This document shows positions 19,681 to 30,459 of a stretch of 64,000 nt of DNA, one piece after another (position 1 is the stretch's first letter; every line of letters starts with the position of its first letter). Below the pieces are notes generated by a model. That model ran no database searches and had not been told where the DNA came from. It saw only the letters and a list, made by a program, of their open reading frames with translations. The stretch comes from Thelephora terrestris (Eukaryota; Basidiomycota; Agaricomycetes; Thelephorales; Thelephoraceae), in assembly GCA_015956445.1 (NCBI GenBank), contig WIUZ02000003.1, positions 1,054,001 through 1,118,000 on the forward strand, given 5' to 3'. The position numbers were made by a program, and so were the translations under genes.

Positions 19681-22600
19681 TGTCAGGAACATGGTATTTT
19701 TAAACTTTTATAACACGCTCTTTCTTCGAACTCTTCTTACCAATTCTTATGTTTGAATGCTTCACATTCCTTATCCTTCACATCATTCATTCAAAACACA
19801 CAAACGCGCATACATTCACGGCAATACGGAACAACTGGCTATACAAGTGCTATCAACGTCCCATCAGAAATCGACTCTATCTACGGCAGGCCTCATGGTC
19901 ATCACCCTTCCATCCCGGAGATCGAAGTGCTGGCCCCTCCTCGCTAGGACCTCCCCGAACATGGCGTCACCATCTTCGGCACTCAGCTGAACGACTAGTT
20001 CAAGCCGATAGGAAGAGATACCTTCGAGCGGACCGATCAGCCTCCCAGATGTCACCGAACTGCTGAACACCTGGTCCCACATCTCCATCACCGGGTGACT
20101 GCTCGACAGCACTATCGACGTAGTCGGCAAGCGACCCTCCGTCTCCCTCGTCGGACCCCTGGGTGGGATCCTGTCTTGCGAGGCGAAGCTGGTGTCGGAG
20201 TTGGATCTCGGACTCGACCTGTCGGTAAGGACGGTGGACCCGATATCGGAATCCTCGCTCCTCACCTCGACCAGATTGGTCACCATCTGACTCGACTGGT
20301 CGAGGGTAAGGATTAGCCGATGGAGCCATACGATGAGCAGGACGGCGTCGAGAGCGTTTGCAACGTTGCCCCTTAGTCACCGGACGTACCTCGGCGACTC
20401 TCGGAGCATCTTCGGCTCGGTCAACCTCCATGACCTCATCCTCGATCTTCACCAACCGTTGGATCGGCTGCAAGACGCAGCGCCCACAGTTCTCCTTGTC
20501 GGAAGCAGCCAACGTAGAAGCCGGGCCCGGAGTCGGAACGGGAACCGCGTTCTCAATCGGAGGCGTCGCATAGGACGACGGGTTAGGCGATGGGAGTACC
20601 ACCTCGTCGGCGTACTCCAGCTCGAACGGAACATCGGCTGTTCCCTGACCAACCAATTTGGGACCCTCTTTACAGTTGCAGGTCTTGTCCTGCAAGGACT
20701 CGACCTGCGCTGTCAACACAGCCACCACGTTCTCAAGCTCTTCCGTCTAGAAGAAGTGTCAGCTTCCCTCATTTCGTCTTCGAGATGAGGAAAGCTACCT
20801 TTTCATCCCTCCTGGCCAACGCCCCCTTAATGTTGTTATCCCTAACCTTCAACCCGGCGATCAACTCTTGATGGTTGGCGACCATTGCCTCCAACGCTTC
20901 GTTCGTCCCCTGCTGGAAGGCCGCCAGAGTCTCCTTCATCTGAAGACCTTCTGCCGACAGACGAAGGACGTCTGCCTTTGCCTCCTTCACCTCCCGCTCC
21001 AAACGTTCAACCTAGACAGTTTGATTAGTCGAGAGTCATACTCGAATATTCAAACGGAGAACCTACCTTACTCTCCCCCTCCCGAACGAGCGACCACAAC
21101 AACGAGGTGGCGGCGGTGGCATGACGGACGGCCCGAGGAACGGTTGCTCCGTGCTCCAACAGGTCCTGATCGTAGATTCCCCTTTGCAGGGTATACCAGA
21201 GCTCCTTCTTGATCGGATGCTCCAACTCTCCGAACCTACCCCTCATCCGGAAGGCCACCTTCTCGGCGATGATCGTGCGGACCCAGAGTTCATCATCCCA
21301 GGTCAACCCCATCAAATGAGGCATCGTCTCCCTGAGACGTTCGGCGTCCACTTCCGTGACGACCTCCAAGATCTAGAAGCCGTTAGCTGAACATCAACGC
21401 CCGAAAGAACGGACCTCTACCTAGAGGAAGGCGTTAGTGCTAGCACAGAAAGCTCTAAGTCTCCCCCATACCTGGTCATCCGTGGTATAGGGAGTCCCAG
21501 CCGCACAGGCGTAGGACTTGCGAGCGGCGGCACGACGGTCGATGCGAGAGATGGTGGAGGAACCATTGGCGACTTTGTAGGTATGGTTGTTGGGGAAGGA
21601 CATGTTTTGGTAAGATGATGGGGAAGTGGCTGGTGTTACTGATCAAGGATGGCTCCAAGAAGACGTCCTTCTTATAGCCTAGATCGGTGATCCTTCACGT
21701 GACCTACCTCGACGAACCTCATTGGTCCGGGTCACATCAACTTCCGCCCCTGTACCATCCTCGTTGGCTTACTACATCAAGCTGACACCTCGGCCCGCGG
21801 GACGGCCTTGGAAGAACTTCGTTCCGGAACGCCTAGAACGCGCGCGCACTAAAATTAGGTCTCAAGACCCTGATGACCCCCTTATGACATCACGAACCCC
21901 TTTTACGACCCCTCATGACTTTACGATTACGATCAACCCTGGACCCTGATCACACACGTGGACAGTCACATCACAGTCTCCTAACCGGAGGAAGGACTCG
22001 CCGCTATTCGGAAGCATCGCCTTAGGATCCTTCTGGTTAGCTCAGCGCATGTGGAGTAGCCGTTAGCGTGAAACGCCGGCGAATCTGTAATCCCTCATGT
22101 CCCATGAGTCTAGGCCCGACCTCCTCATGTTCGGACGCACGTTGAGGTTGCCACTTGTTCGTGATGCTGCTACCGCCTACAGACAACAAGGGATGCTGTA
22201 TGGTCTCTATCTTTGGCCTCTCCAAAGGAAGCATCCAAGAAGATTCTCACCTGACCCTTGGGTGTGGTCCCCAGGTACGAACTTTCATGACCCCATGCCC
22301 CTTTTCTTTTAGGACTAGTGTTATCTTTACCCCTATGTTTTATGCGGACATTCCTTATCTTTTATGCAATCCTTCACACGCTAGTAAGGCCCTTTGTCCT
22401 TTATTCTCCCACACATCATATTTGTTCGCTTCCCTTACTTAGCGTTCTCACACTCCTTATCTCCCTTTGTTCGGACTTGATAAGGGTATAGTAGGGTATT
22501 GACGTCATGGCCACTTGTTTAGTATAAGTAGCAACTGTGGCTGTATCGTAGTACCTTAGTTTTGTTACCTCAGGAAATCCTCTGCCCTTCTCAGCCCAGT

Positions 22601-22977
22601 TGCAGTTAAGGACAAGTCAGAGTTTCTTGTTTGATCCAAGACATCCCCCATCTGCTCTCCCTCCCGCTCTGCGCGTCAACTGCGCCTCGTAACTATAGAC
22701 TCCCCGCAGTCATATTAGAACACCTCGAGCGTCCAGTCGATCAACTGGTGGAGTTATCAAATCCTGTTGTAGGGATCAACCCTTGCTTGTTAAACCGAAC
22801 GAAGTACGGTTTAGGTTGGGTTTCTCTTTAGGATTTCGACCTGACTTGTAGTGACCTCGGACAACCTACCGGAAGAATAGAGACGTGATCGTTCTCTCAC
22901 AAGCTAGTTGGACTAGTGAGTACTCTGCGGAGTCGGCTCAGTGAACTGGTAGTTGTTGGGGTAGAGTGGCCCTGACA
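19681..22977 (-). mobile_element. Family B LTR-type unit, complete copy carrying a spliced gene
   Basis: Complete 3297-bp unit in minus orientation: TGTCAGGGCCAC at 22977 reading leftward to ...GTTCCTGACA at 19681, flanked by the 5-bp duplication CCATT (19676-19680 and 22978-22982). It contains an apparently intact multi-exon gene (21603-20000) and about 1.37 kb of upstream sequence (21604-22977) with no other gene. The ends fit a solo LTR. An intron-bearing gene in the same orientation as the unit would, however, be hard to carry through an RNA intermediate, so a gene-carrying DNA element is a serious alternative. It looks whole. Confidence 0.75.
20000..21603 (-). CDS. Family B cargo gene, about 465 codons, spliced
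   Basis: From ATG 21603 the minus strand gives four exons with three short GT-AG introns, all in phase, ending at a stop at 20000; predicted length about 465 residues. The N-terminus is MSFPNNHTYKVANG and a middle region (LMGLTWDDELWVRTIIAEK, then ELWYTLQRGIYDQDLLEHGA) looks folded. Next come helical coiled-coil-like segments (LEREVKEAKADVLRLSAEG). The last exon is acidic and Pro/Ser-rich with an Arg-rich patch (KRSRRRPAHR) resembling a nuclear localisation signal. No known family was recognised. The first exons are also present in the truncated copy at 15275. Confidence 0.6.
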
Positions 22978-22982
22978 CCATT

Positions 22983-25236
22983 CCCCCGTCCATCGTCAAG
23001 GCGCAGGGGCCCCTTCCTTCTACCCCTCCGTACAGGAGGCTAGGGACCTTGCAACGCGCATAAGCGTAAAGCCTTCGATTGAGACCCTCAAAAGGCTGGA
23101 GCGCTCCTATGAGCAGACAGTTGATCCTCGCCCCCGCAAGAAGGCGCGTACCCCGCCAGGCGAGGATGAAGTAAGCCTAGGATGGTCGGATGATGAAATG
23201 GATGTTGTCTCCCCTGCGTCGGTTGCCGGACCGTCTGGCCTTGGCGGAAGGTATGAAACAAATTTAGTGTTGAGTAACGAAACTAACGACTCCACAGCAC
23301 CTGAAGATATACATAATTCTTCAGTAGTTGCTTCCAAATATATTTGCTTTACCTTGTCTGCCCCGAGTGAAACTGAGGCTGTGTGGATGCTCGATTCTGG
23401 AGCGTCCCGGCACTTTACTTTTGACATAAACGACTTCGTGGAGTACGAGGCTATTGAGTCCATTCCTTTGAGAACAGCGACCACCTTCATGACGATTATT
23501 GGTAAAGGAACAGTGATCCTCTACATAAACGAAAAGGCCGTTCGACTAAATCCTGTCTATCATGTCCCAGACATCGCCCATAGGCTGCTGTCCCTTGGTC
23601 AGTTCCTCAAAAGCGGACTCTTCTCGAGGGGGAGTGCTTGCGAAATCTCACTCTATGAGGAAGAAACAGAGTTTCTTACCTTCCACCCTCGAACCGAGGA
23701 TGACAGTATTTACGTCATTAGAACTCTCCTCAGAGCGCAACTTACTGCTGCTACAATTGAGACTATTTATAGTGCTGATTTTGAAATCATGCACCGCCGA
23801 CTGGCTCACCCCTCAAAGGAGGTGATCCAAAAGGCTGGGAAACATGTCAAGGATTTTCCTCATGTCGAAATCCCGAAAGAGCACCTCTGCACTGGATGTG
23901 CGCAAGGAAAGATGACAAACAAACCCTTTCCCCCATCCAACACCAGAGCAAGCGCTCCCTTCGAGCTGATCCATTCGGATCTAAAGACCTTTCCCATCGA
24001 ATCCTACCGCAAATACAAGTACTCAATCGTTTTTTATGACGACTACACCTCACACGCCTGGACCATGAATTTGCGCACTAAGGACGCTGCACTTGTGGCT
24101 ACCAGACACTTCCTGGCTATGGTAAAAACCAAGTACCAGAAGAGAGTACGTCGATGGATGTCCGATGCCGGAGGGGAGTACACGTCCCTAGGTTTTACAA
24201 CAATGCTCAAGGAAAAAGGGATAGAGATCCTCCAGTCTATCCCGCATGCACACCAACAAAATGGTCGCGCGGAAAGGATCATTCGAACATTGATGGATAA
24301 AGCAGAATCCATGAGATTACAGGCTTGCCTCCCTCAGTCTTGGTGGGAATTCACCCTTGACCACGCAACTCACGTTTACAATCGAACGCCGAACCGTCGC
24401 CTAAATTGGCAGACTCCATTCCAACTATTAAATGGAAGTAAGCCTTTGATTGATCATCTTCAGGTCTTCGGCTGCGGAGCCTACGTCTTCATCCCGGAAG
24501 AAGTACGGATAAACAAACTCGCGCCCCGATCAGAATTGATGACCTACCTGGGTACTCACCCAGGAGGAAAAGGATGGATCTTTATGCGCGGACCTAACAA
24601 CATCATTTTCTCTGCTGCTTAGGCCACCTTCGATGAGTTGCACTTTCCAAAGTGCCCAACTGCCAGTGTACGGCGGAACACACGGCTGCAATCTACTGCG
24701 CCACCTCTACCCAGTCATCACTGTCACAAAGACGGTGACTGCCAGTGTCCCCTTCCAGGAGGACAAGAGGGAGATGACGCAGCACCCTCAACGCGTCCCA
24801 AGCCTACCCCCAAGCCTTCCTCAAAAGGCAAGGAACGTGCTATTGAGCCCGTACCACGGCCACAAACGCCGGTACAATCCAGAGCGCCCAGTCCGGAGCC
24901 GCCGAGATCGCCTACACCCAGCTCTAGCTCTGATTCCGGCCCTGAGGATGCACCACCCGCCCCGCCAGCGATTATGCCTCCGTCACCTGTTAAGACTCGG
25001 AGGCCTCAGCGTGAGCGGAAAGTACCGGCCAAGCCCGGCAATGTTTACGGTAGTAAGCATCCGGTAGAGATAATTAAGTCTACCCGGCGTATGAAGGATT
25101 GGAAGAAGGTTGTTGGAGATTTTTCCGTAGCACCTAGGCACGGGCGAAGTTCAGGAGCAGTTCCCGGACCTAGCGCGCAGCCACTTCCTGAGAGAGAATC
25201 CTCCGCTGAGGAAGAAGCTGAAGCGGCGTCAGAGTC
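22983..25236 (+). CDS. Copia-like protease and integrase region
   Basis: Contains the Copia protease motif (WMLDSGASRHFTFD, near 23390), a GAG-pre-integrase HHCC zinc site (MHRRLAHPS ... CTGCAQGK, near 23790-23910), and the integrase core with its DDE residues (FELIHSDLK, WMSDAGGEY, NGRAERIIRTLM). A Pro/Ser-rich linker up to the CGAAG duplication at 25237-25241 follows. This is the usual Copia order. The region is broken and is interrupted on both sides by insertions. Confidence 0.8.
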
Positions 25237-25261
25237 CGAAGTGTCAGGGTTGAAGGCCTGC

Positions 25262-25885
25262 TTACTGTTTGTGGGGCGCTAGAGGATTAGCGGACGGGTG
25301 AGGGGTATCGGGTCTGGTCTTGAAGGGGGTTCCGGGTGTAGAGACGAGAGGGGGAGGGATATCAAGAGAGAGAGGAGACTCTGTCTGATAAGGGTGCACG
25401 GGCGAGTGGTAGTCTTGACAGAACTGGTGGAGTTGCTGCACGAAGGGGTCGAAGTCTTGGTCGCTAAGGCGTTCGAAGTTGACGAGGTATTCTATAACCG
25501 AATAAGGTAATTCAGTTGGAATCTCCCACCAAAGAACGATAATAGCAGGAGAATGAGTATGGATATTAGTGGTAAGATGAACTCGTGGGGAGGGAAAGTA
25601 AAAGGCGGGACTGATACTGAAGTAGACGGTAGCAAGGATGCTTTCGGTAAGATCCGAATTCCAAAGGAATTGATGATCGGCTCCTAGGAGGAAGGGGGGA
25701 GTAGTGACTCCGGCGTCGAGAGCGGCAAAGGGACGATAGTAAGGGAAATGGGTGAGTAAACCGTTGGTTCGGTTTACTTGAAGACTTCTGATGAGTTTGT
25801 ACTCCCAGATAGATCTCCTAGCGTCAGGGATGACTGGTCGCTGAACAGGGCTTGTGGAGGGGAAGGGGTTAGGAGCGCTGAACAT
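25262..25885 (-). CDS. Family A conserved 207-residue protein (copy 3)
   Basis: Complete ORF from ATG 25885. About five residues differ from copy 1 (two V/I changes, T/N, E/D, N/H), mostly conservative, in spite of clearly diverged nucleotide sequence. The stop lies 20 bases from the unit end as in the other copies. Function unknown. Confidence 0.7.
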   Translation of the reverse strand: MFSAPNPFPSTSPVQRPVIPDARRSIWEYKLIRSLQVNRTNGLLTHFPYYRPFAALDAGVTTPPFLLGADHQFLWNSDLTESILATVYFSISPAFYFPSPRVHLTTNIHTHSPAIIVLWWEIPTELPYSVIEYLVNFERLSDQDFDPFVQQLHQFCQDYHSPVHPYQTESPLSLDIPPPLVSTPGTPFKTRPDTPHPSANPLAPHKQ

Positions 25886-26548
25886 ACACTAGCAGGAGAA
25901 TTCCTGCTGTAATGAGTTAGAAAGGGTAAGGCGTGAGGAGAATTCCTCAGCTTACTTTTATTCAGGTTGTGGGTAGAGGAATACAGAAGAGATTGAGAAT
26001 GGGGAAAAGAAAGGAGCGAACGCTCTTCCTTATATACCCAATCCTCTACAGGAGTCATAATTCTAAAACGAACCAAACAGGGATCAACATGGTCTGTGCG
26101 TAGTTTAGGGTAGGTTGAATGAGTCAGATCGAGGGACTTAGGGCGACGAATGGTAATTGCTAATACGGGGTTAATAGAAGAACGGACTAATGGAAGCGTC
26201 TCAGGGGATTTCTCGTGTTTCGTGGTAGTAATAGAAGCATGGGGGGGATTTCTCCTGATCGATGGGGATTTCTCTTGTTTCGCGGTAGTAGTAGAAGACA
26301 GACGGGGAATTCCCATGATCGATGGGGATTTCTCGGAATTTTGATGGAATTGGATTGGGGCTGGGGGTTCATTTATCCTAAAGGGGATATTTGTTGGATA
26401 AATAAATTATTGTTCTCCTCTTTCGGTTTTCGTTGAGTCAAGGTGTATTTAAGTCATGGGGATGAATGATCGTTTTCCCTCATCGTCTCTTTTCCACTCC
26501 CACCAAACACCAGTACCACCTCCTCCTCTTAAGTCGTCATTCTTCATC

Positions 26549-27355
26549 ATGTCTGCCTCTGACGCCAATACCGCCATGCTCAATGCTGCCGCCACCCCCT
26601 TCACTCCGTCTTTCGAGACGGACGCTCCCTACCTCATGGAACAACACCTATACGACACTCCCGCCGCCATCGCTCAGGACAACGAGGCGTCCATCAACTT
26701 CCTTTCGGTCCACAATGCTCCTCCTCAGTTCTGGGAGGAGGCCGGCTATGAAGACCCCCGTCTTGATCGTTTCGATGCTCCCCATGCTGGAGCAAGGCGT
26801 CTTCTTAGCGTTATGACGGAAGCGGAGTATAACGATCCTATCCGGGCTCGTTTGGATCGCCCTGGAGTTCCTCGTTTGTTGGATGCTATGGAGCGGGATA
26901 GGGAAGATAGAATCTTTAGGCTGGAGAAGAGGATGGATACCATGTACGTGGTTGTTAACAGTTTGAACGAGGATTTCTCTCACTTTGCTTTGGAACATTG
27001 GGGACCCTTCCAGGCATCTCTCTTCCGGTACTTCGGCCATCAATGTCGAGGGGCTTATTGCACCGACCCCCCTTGCAAGTCCCCAGTCATCCCTTCGCCA
27101 CCACCAGGATCAGGGCGTTCCTCTCCCTCCATCCCCTCCCTGGAGTCCTGCCCCAGTTCGTCAGATGGTGGAGCAATCCCAGAAGAAGAAGAACCGCAAG
27201 AGTCCGATGACTCGTTCTGGTCAACGTTGTCGTCCCTCCGACAAGTCACGTCAGGTTCGGATGAAGTTGAAGGTGGAAGTGGCGGGTCTCCAGGACCGTT
27301 ATGGGTTCGCCTTAGTGAGTGCAGCCTTGTCGGACGTGAAGCGGGAGATGCATGA
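26549..27355 (+). CDS. Family A second protein (copy 3)
   Basis: The ATG at 26549 (MSASDANTAMLNAAATPFTP) is chosen because it aligns with the starts in copies 1 and 2; the frame is open further upstream but that part is not conserved. It encodes about 268 residues. It shares the FWEEAGYEDPR and LEHWGPFQASLFRYFGHQC segments with copy 2 but has an additional stretch (ARRLLSVMTEAEYNDPIRA). The C-terminal part after about 27230 is unlike copy 2 because the frames end differently. Function unknown. Confidence 0.55.
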   Translation: MSASDANTAMLNAAATPFTPSFETDAPYLMEQHLYDTPAAIAQDNEASINFLSVHNAPPQFWEEAGYEDPRLDRFDAPHAGARRLLSVMTEAEYNDPIRARLDRPGVPRLLDAMERDREDRIFRLEKRMDTMYVVVNSLNEDFSHFALEHWGPFQASLFRYFGHQCRGAYCTDPPCKSPVIPSPPPGSGRSSPSIPSLESCPSSSDGGAIPEEEEPQESDDSFWSTLSSLRQVTSGSDEVEGGSGGSPGPLWVRLSECSLVGREAGDA

Positions 27356-27521
27356 TAGTCTATATCATGATGTGTTGGGGTGTAGAGAATGTTGGCAGGA
27401 TCCGGTGACGCGGGCGTGGTCTTATTGTCCTGAGAGTGTTCACAACCCTCACCACTTTGCTCATCGTTGTCCTCTTCCTCAGAACTGTTCATGCGATGTT
27501 GACCCGTTTGTTCTTGTCTAA
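26985..27521 (+). CDS. Family A overlapping frame with Cys/His-rich end (copy 3)
   Basis: 178-codon frame overlapping the end of the previous ORF. Its last 110 residues match the copy 2 frame at 10888-10334 with only scattered changes, keeping LGCRECWQDP and the NPHHFAHRCPLPQNCSC segment. Conservation in this frame supports coding; expression mode is unknown. Confidence 0.45.
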   Translation: MLWNIGDPSRHLSSGTSAINVEGLIAPTPLASPQSSLRHHQDQGVPLPPSPPWSPAPVRQMVEQSQKKKNRKSPMTRSGQRCRPSDKSRQVRMKLKVEVAGLQDRYGFALVSAALSDVKREMHDSLYHDVLGCRECWQDPVTRAWSYCPESVHNPHHFAHRCPLPQNCSCDVDPFVLV

Positions 27522-27631
27522 GTTTGTAGTTCCCTTTATTTACCTTTGTATTATTATTACTGCGAATGCAACAAATGTCTTGAATTATTTGTGAGATTTT
27601 GGCTATTATGTCACGCGTTCGTGACACGAAG

Positions 27632-28236
27632 ATGAGGTTGAAAAATCCGTTGAACCATCCGGATTCACCACCCCTGAGGAAGACACTGACGCCCTTCTAG
27701 CTAGGCTATGCCGGGAAGGGGGAGTAGAACTCCAAAACCTCTTAATTTCGAAAGCCGTCTCACCAACCGCCAACGAAAAAACTCCAAAAGAATGGAAATA
27801 CCGAGACATCGCCACACTACCACAGGCAGAGCTCGAGGAATGGAGGACAGCCTGCAACGAAGAGTTGGAAGCTCTTCGCAGGCGCAAAGTATACGACCTG
27901 GTAGAGCGCCCTCGAGGCCGCAAGGTTATCAAAAACCACTGGGTATTCGACCAGAAACCAGATGGTCGCAAGAAAGCCCGCTTAGTAGCAAAAGGCTTCT
28001 CACAGGTTGAGGGAATGGACTACGATGCTGTATTCTCCCCCATTGTCCGATTCGAGACAGTGCGCCTAATATTTGCAATGGCCGCCCTCGGAGGATGGGT
28101 CCTCAAAAGACTTGATGTTCGAAACGCGTACCTATACGGCGAACTCGATGAGGAAATATACATGGAACAACCAGAGGGATTCATAGCTCCAGGAAAAGAG
28201 ACTCATGTTCTCCGCTTAAAGCATGCCCTCTGGAGG
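27632..28236 (+). CDS. Copia-like reverse transcriptase, N-terminal fragment
   Basis: Matches the first part of a Copia RVT_2 domain: a KEWKYRDIATLPQAELEEW segment, NHWVFDQKPDGRKKARLVAK, GFSQVEGMDYDAVFSPIVRF and a LDVRNAYLYGELDEEIYMEQ segment, ending in RLKHALW. The catalytic YADD part is absent because the element ends near 28236, where unrelated sequence begins. Fossil fragment. Confidence 0.8.
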
Positions 28237-28493
28237 GAACGATCTTGGAGGAGTGCGGCCCCAAAATCGGACGGTGATGGGAAAGACGACGGCACAGAGT
28301 GAGATGGTGTGGATAGTGTGGAGGATAGTGTGTAGGATAATAGAGGGTTGTATGATGAAGGGCTTGAACTGGCAATCAACGGCATCGGCGTTTGAGGTGT
28401 CAAAGGGGATAACGACTGTCAGAGTGGTGCAGCCAAAAACGATGGATGACCTAACCTCTAGTAAATGACAGACCTCCTTTTGGTCGACCTCAT
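28237..28493. other. No recognisable gene
   Basis: Unique sequence directly after the Copia truncation point. Minus-strand frames exist but none resembles a known protein; possibly decayed continuation of the fragment at 28494. Confidence 0.4.
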
Positions 28494-28772
28494 TCATCGT
28501 CGAGTATTGTTGGCGGAGTGCCCACTAAACAAGTTACATGTGAGTGGGATCGAGATTGAGAAAAGAAATAGAAACGAAGGGCGGAGATGGGGAAGGTGCT
28601 GCATCACGGGTAAGGGACGTTCGAAAGAGACAAGCAGCTCGGACACATACCCGGTGTCGAGAGCAAGTGAGGGACCCTTCAAGTTGAAAGTGGAAGCGAT
28701 TCGGTCAGCGCGAACGCCTACACATTTTCCGGCATGGCTATTGTCGTCGACTTCCTGACGGACACCCTGCAA
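28494..28772 (-). pseudogene. Possible remnant of a polyketide synthase ketosynthase
   Basis: The minus strand near 28730-28640 reads VGVRADRIASTFNLKGPSLA followed by LDTG. This resembles the conserved stretch of type I ketosynthases (pattern xANRISYxFxLKGPSxxxDTA before the active-site cysteine). The neighbouring residues do not continue the ketosynthase match and the active-site CSSS motif is not seen, so if the identification is right it is a decayed fragment. The identification rests on one short motif. Confidence 0.3.
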
Positions 28773-29008
28773 CTCGGCAACGGACGTGAGGAGTTGGCCG
28801 CCGGTGTTTGGGCTACGGCAGCCAAACCGGAGTCGTCAAAACCAAGAGCCGGGCCTCGCTATTCACGCCAAGCGGACACAAGGTGCACACGATGGGAACC
28901 TGCGTTGTGACGTCAGTAACGTGTCTCCGATTCAGACAGAGGGAGCACGACGAAACACAGACAAGTCGCCAGCTTGATATCGGCGAGCCGAGGACCCGTC
29001 CGCTAGAC

Positions 29009-29510
29009 TACCTCCTGAGATCGTTGCGCGGCGATGCAGAACATTTGGCAGCAGCGCAAGATAAGGAATCCGTAAACTAAGAGTGGATGAGCATCACGAC
29101 GGCGGACCTAAAAAATGTTCGAGATAGTCCCGTCCTCGAGCGTCAGGGGCGACGCGAGTAGGTGTGGATTGATAAGCTATCTCCTATGGATTCCTGGCGT
29201 AGGAAAGGTTCAGAGTAGGATCAATCGGCCATGCAACGAGCGAACGCACCTGGACTTGTGTCGATACACGTCCACGAACTCGATTCTCGTCGCGAAGCAA
29301 GGTTAGTTGGGCAGCGGGTAGTGCGAATGGACCAGATCGCGGGCTAGATAAGCATGCAACACGTCGGGATGTGTTTGCTGTCCATGTCTTGTGGCGGAAT
29401 CTGGCGTCGATGGTGGAGGAAAGAGAAAGGCGATGGGAGGGAGCGAGTCGGGTACGAGCGCAACTTGCGGGTAACGATTTTCTCACGACGACTTGTTCGT
29501 GAAGGAGGGG
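29009..29510. repeat. Duplicated block D, uninterrupted copy
   Basis: Positions 29009-29180 match 30460-30617, and 29181-29510 match 32811-33100, at roughly 85-90% identity by eye. In this copy the two halves are adjacent; in the other copy they are separated by the SF3B1 fragment. The short phrase TCTCCTATGGATTCCTGG recurs again in diverged form near 33150. No protein function is recognised; a short minus-strand frame end ([13 protein letters not shown]) is shared by both copies. Confidence 0.65.
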
Positions 29511-30459
29511 ACGAACCTTTGATTTGTCAAAAGATGTACTTGACTATCGCGGTTCAGACAAAAGACCTAGGCGTGGTTAGAGATACGCACCAGTCAGGAG
29601 CCACAAACTTCGAGATGGAACTCCCCATCGTACTTCCTATCGTAGCAGATCGTCAACGTTGAGAGTGCGGATGGTGACGAGGTATACGATGTTCGCAGCA
29701 GCGATGGTGGAGAGTGGAGAGGTTTGTTGTGCGTTTCGGTTGTGCGTTTTGTCCCTGCGTTATTCCCACGCTTACTCCGCCGAAACATCAATAAATAAAA
29801 TTTTCGAGTGCAACGGATATCCAAATATGGATCAAACTCCTATACGGATAGACATGGAGTACAAGAAACATCTGATCTAGGTGTCGACACACGGAGCGAT
29901 AGCGATGACTCTACCAGTTGCATTGCATGGACGTACGCTACCCCACGATAAGCAAAACGATGTCCGAAAACCAGACAAAGCCAGAGCTACGCAGCGGTTG
30001 CGTGAGCTCGCACAAGCCGAGAGTAAACGCCAGATATGCACCAGGATAGCACGACGAAGGGAAGGATTGGCACGCAATGGACCCGCGATAACCCCCCGAT
30101 TGAGGGTAACGTTGACGCCAGCGGTGCGAACAGACGCTCTCGGACGAGAGGGTGACGGCGTTGGTGATTGTCGAGTGGCCGTGCGATACCGGGATGAGTA
30201 CCGACAGGACCGACGCTAGCGCGGAAGCGTTCTTGAGCTTTTGCAGAGTCCAGGAGGAGCGCCAGCACCGTCTTCGGCCCGGAAGGGGGAGGAATGGGTC
30301 GCCAGTCGCAGTGGGAGGGTGGTTTGCCACAGGAGGTTGGACCGAACGGCGTCACTGCTGACGGAAGCCTTAGGTTTCAATCAAACGAGCGGGATCGCTC
30401 ACCAGCTTGAAATCGGGGGCCAATCGCCAAGGGCGAGTTGAGGCCGCTGGACTACCTCC
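29511..30459. other. Region without a firm gene
   Basis: Several overlapping frames of 70-130 codons occur on both strands (for example minus 30330-29938), none with a recognised motif or convincing exon structure. It lies between the two copies of block D and may be decayed coding sequence. Confidence 0.35.

Larger units (their letters stand above)
25242..27626 (-). mobile_element. Family A LTR-type unit, copy 3 (complete)
   Basis: Complete 2385-bp unit in minus orientation, from TGTCACGAACGCGTGACA at 27626 to ...AACCCTGACA at 25242. It is flanked by the 5-bp duplication CGAAG (25237-25241 and 27627-27631) and lies inside the Copia element between integrase and reverse transcriptase. It carries the same two divergent gene regions as copy 2; the extra length is partly a segment of about 25 codons in the gene at 26549. 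A conserved TATA box for the 207-residue ORF lies at 26030-26036 (minus strand). It looks whole. Confidence 0.8.
18940..28236 (+). mobile_element. Ty1/Copia-like LTR retrotransposon, fragmentary and twice interrupted
   Basis: Parts in order: gag (18940-19680), protease-integrase (22983-25236) and the start of reverse transcriptase (27632-28236). The element is split by the family B unit (19681-22977) and by the family A unit (25242-27626). The 5' LTR and N-terminal gag are absent at the foldback junction. The rest of reverse transcriptase, RNase H and the 3' LTR are absent on the right. It is clearly broken, with several breaks besides the insertions and the two lost ends, and is best read as an old fossil. 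Confidence 0.8.

Noticed and set aside
29881-30355. Overlapping frames of 110-130 codons on both strands
   Set aside because: No recognised motif, no conserved partner and no convincing splice structure; frames of this length arise by chance at this base composition.
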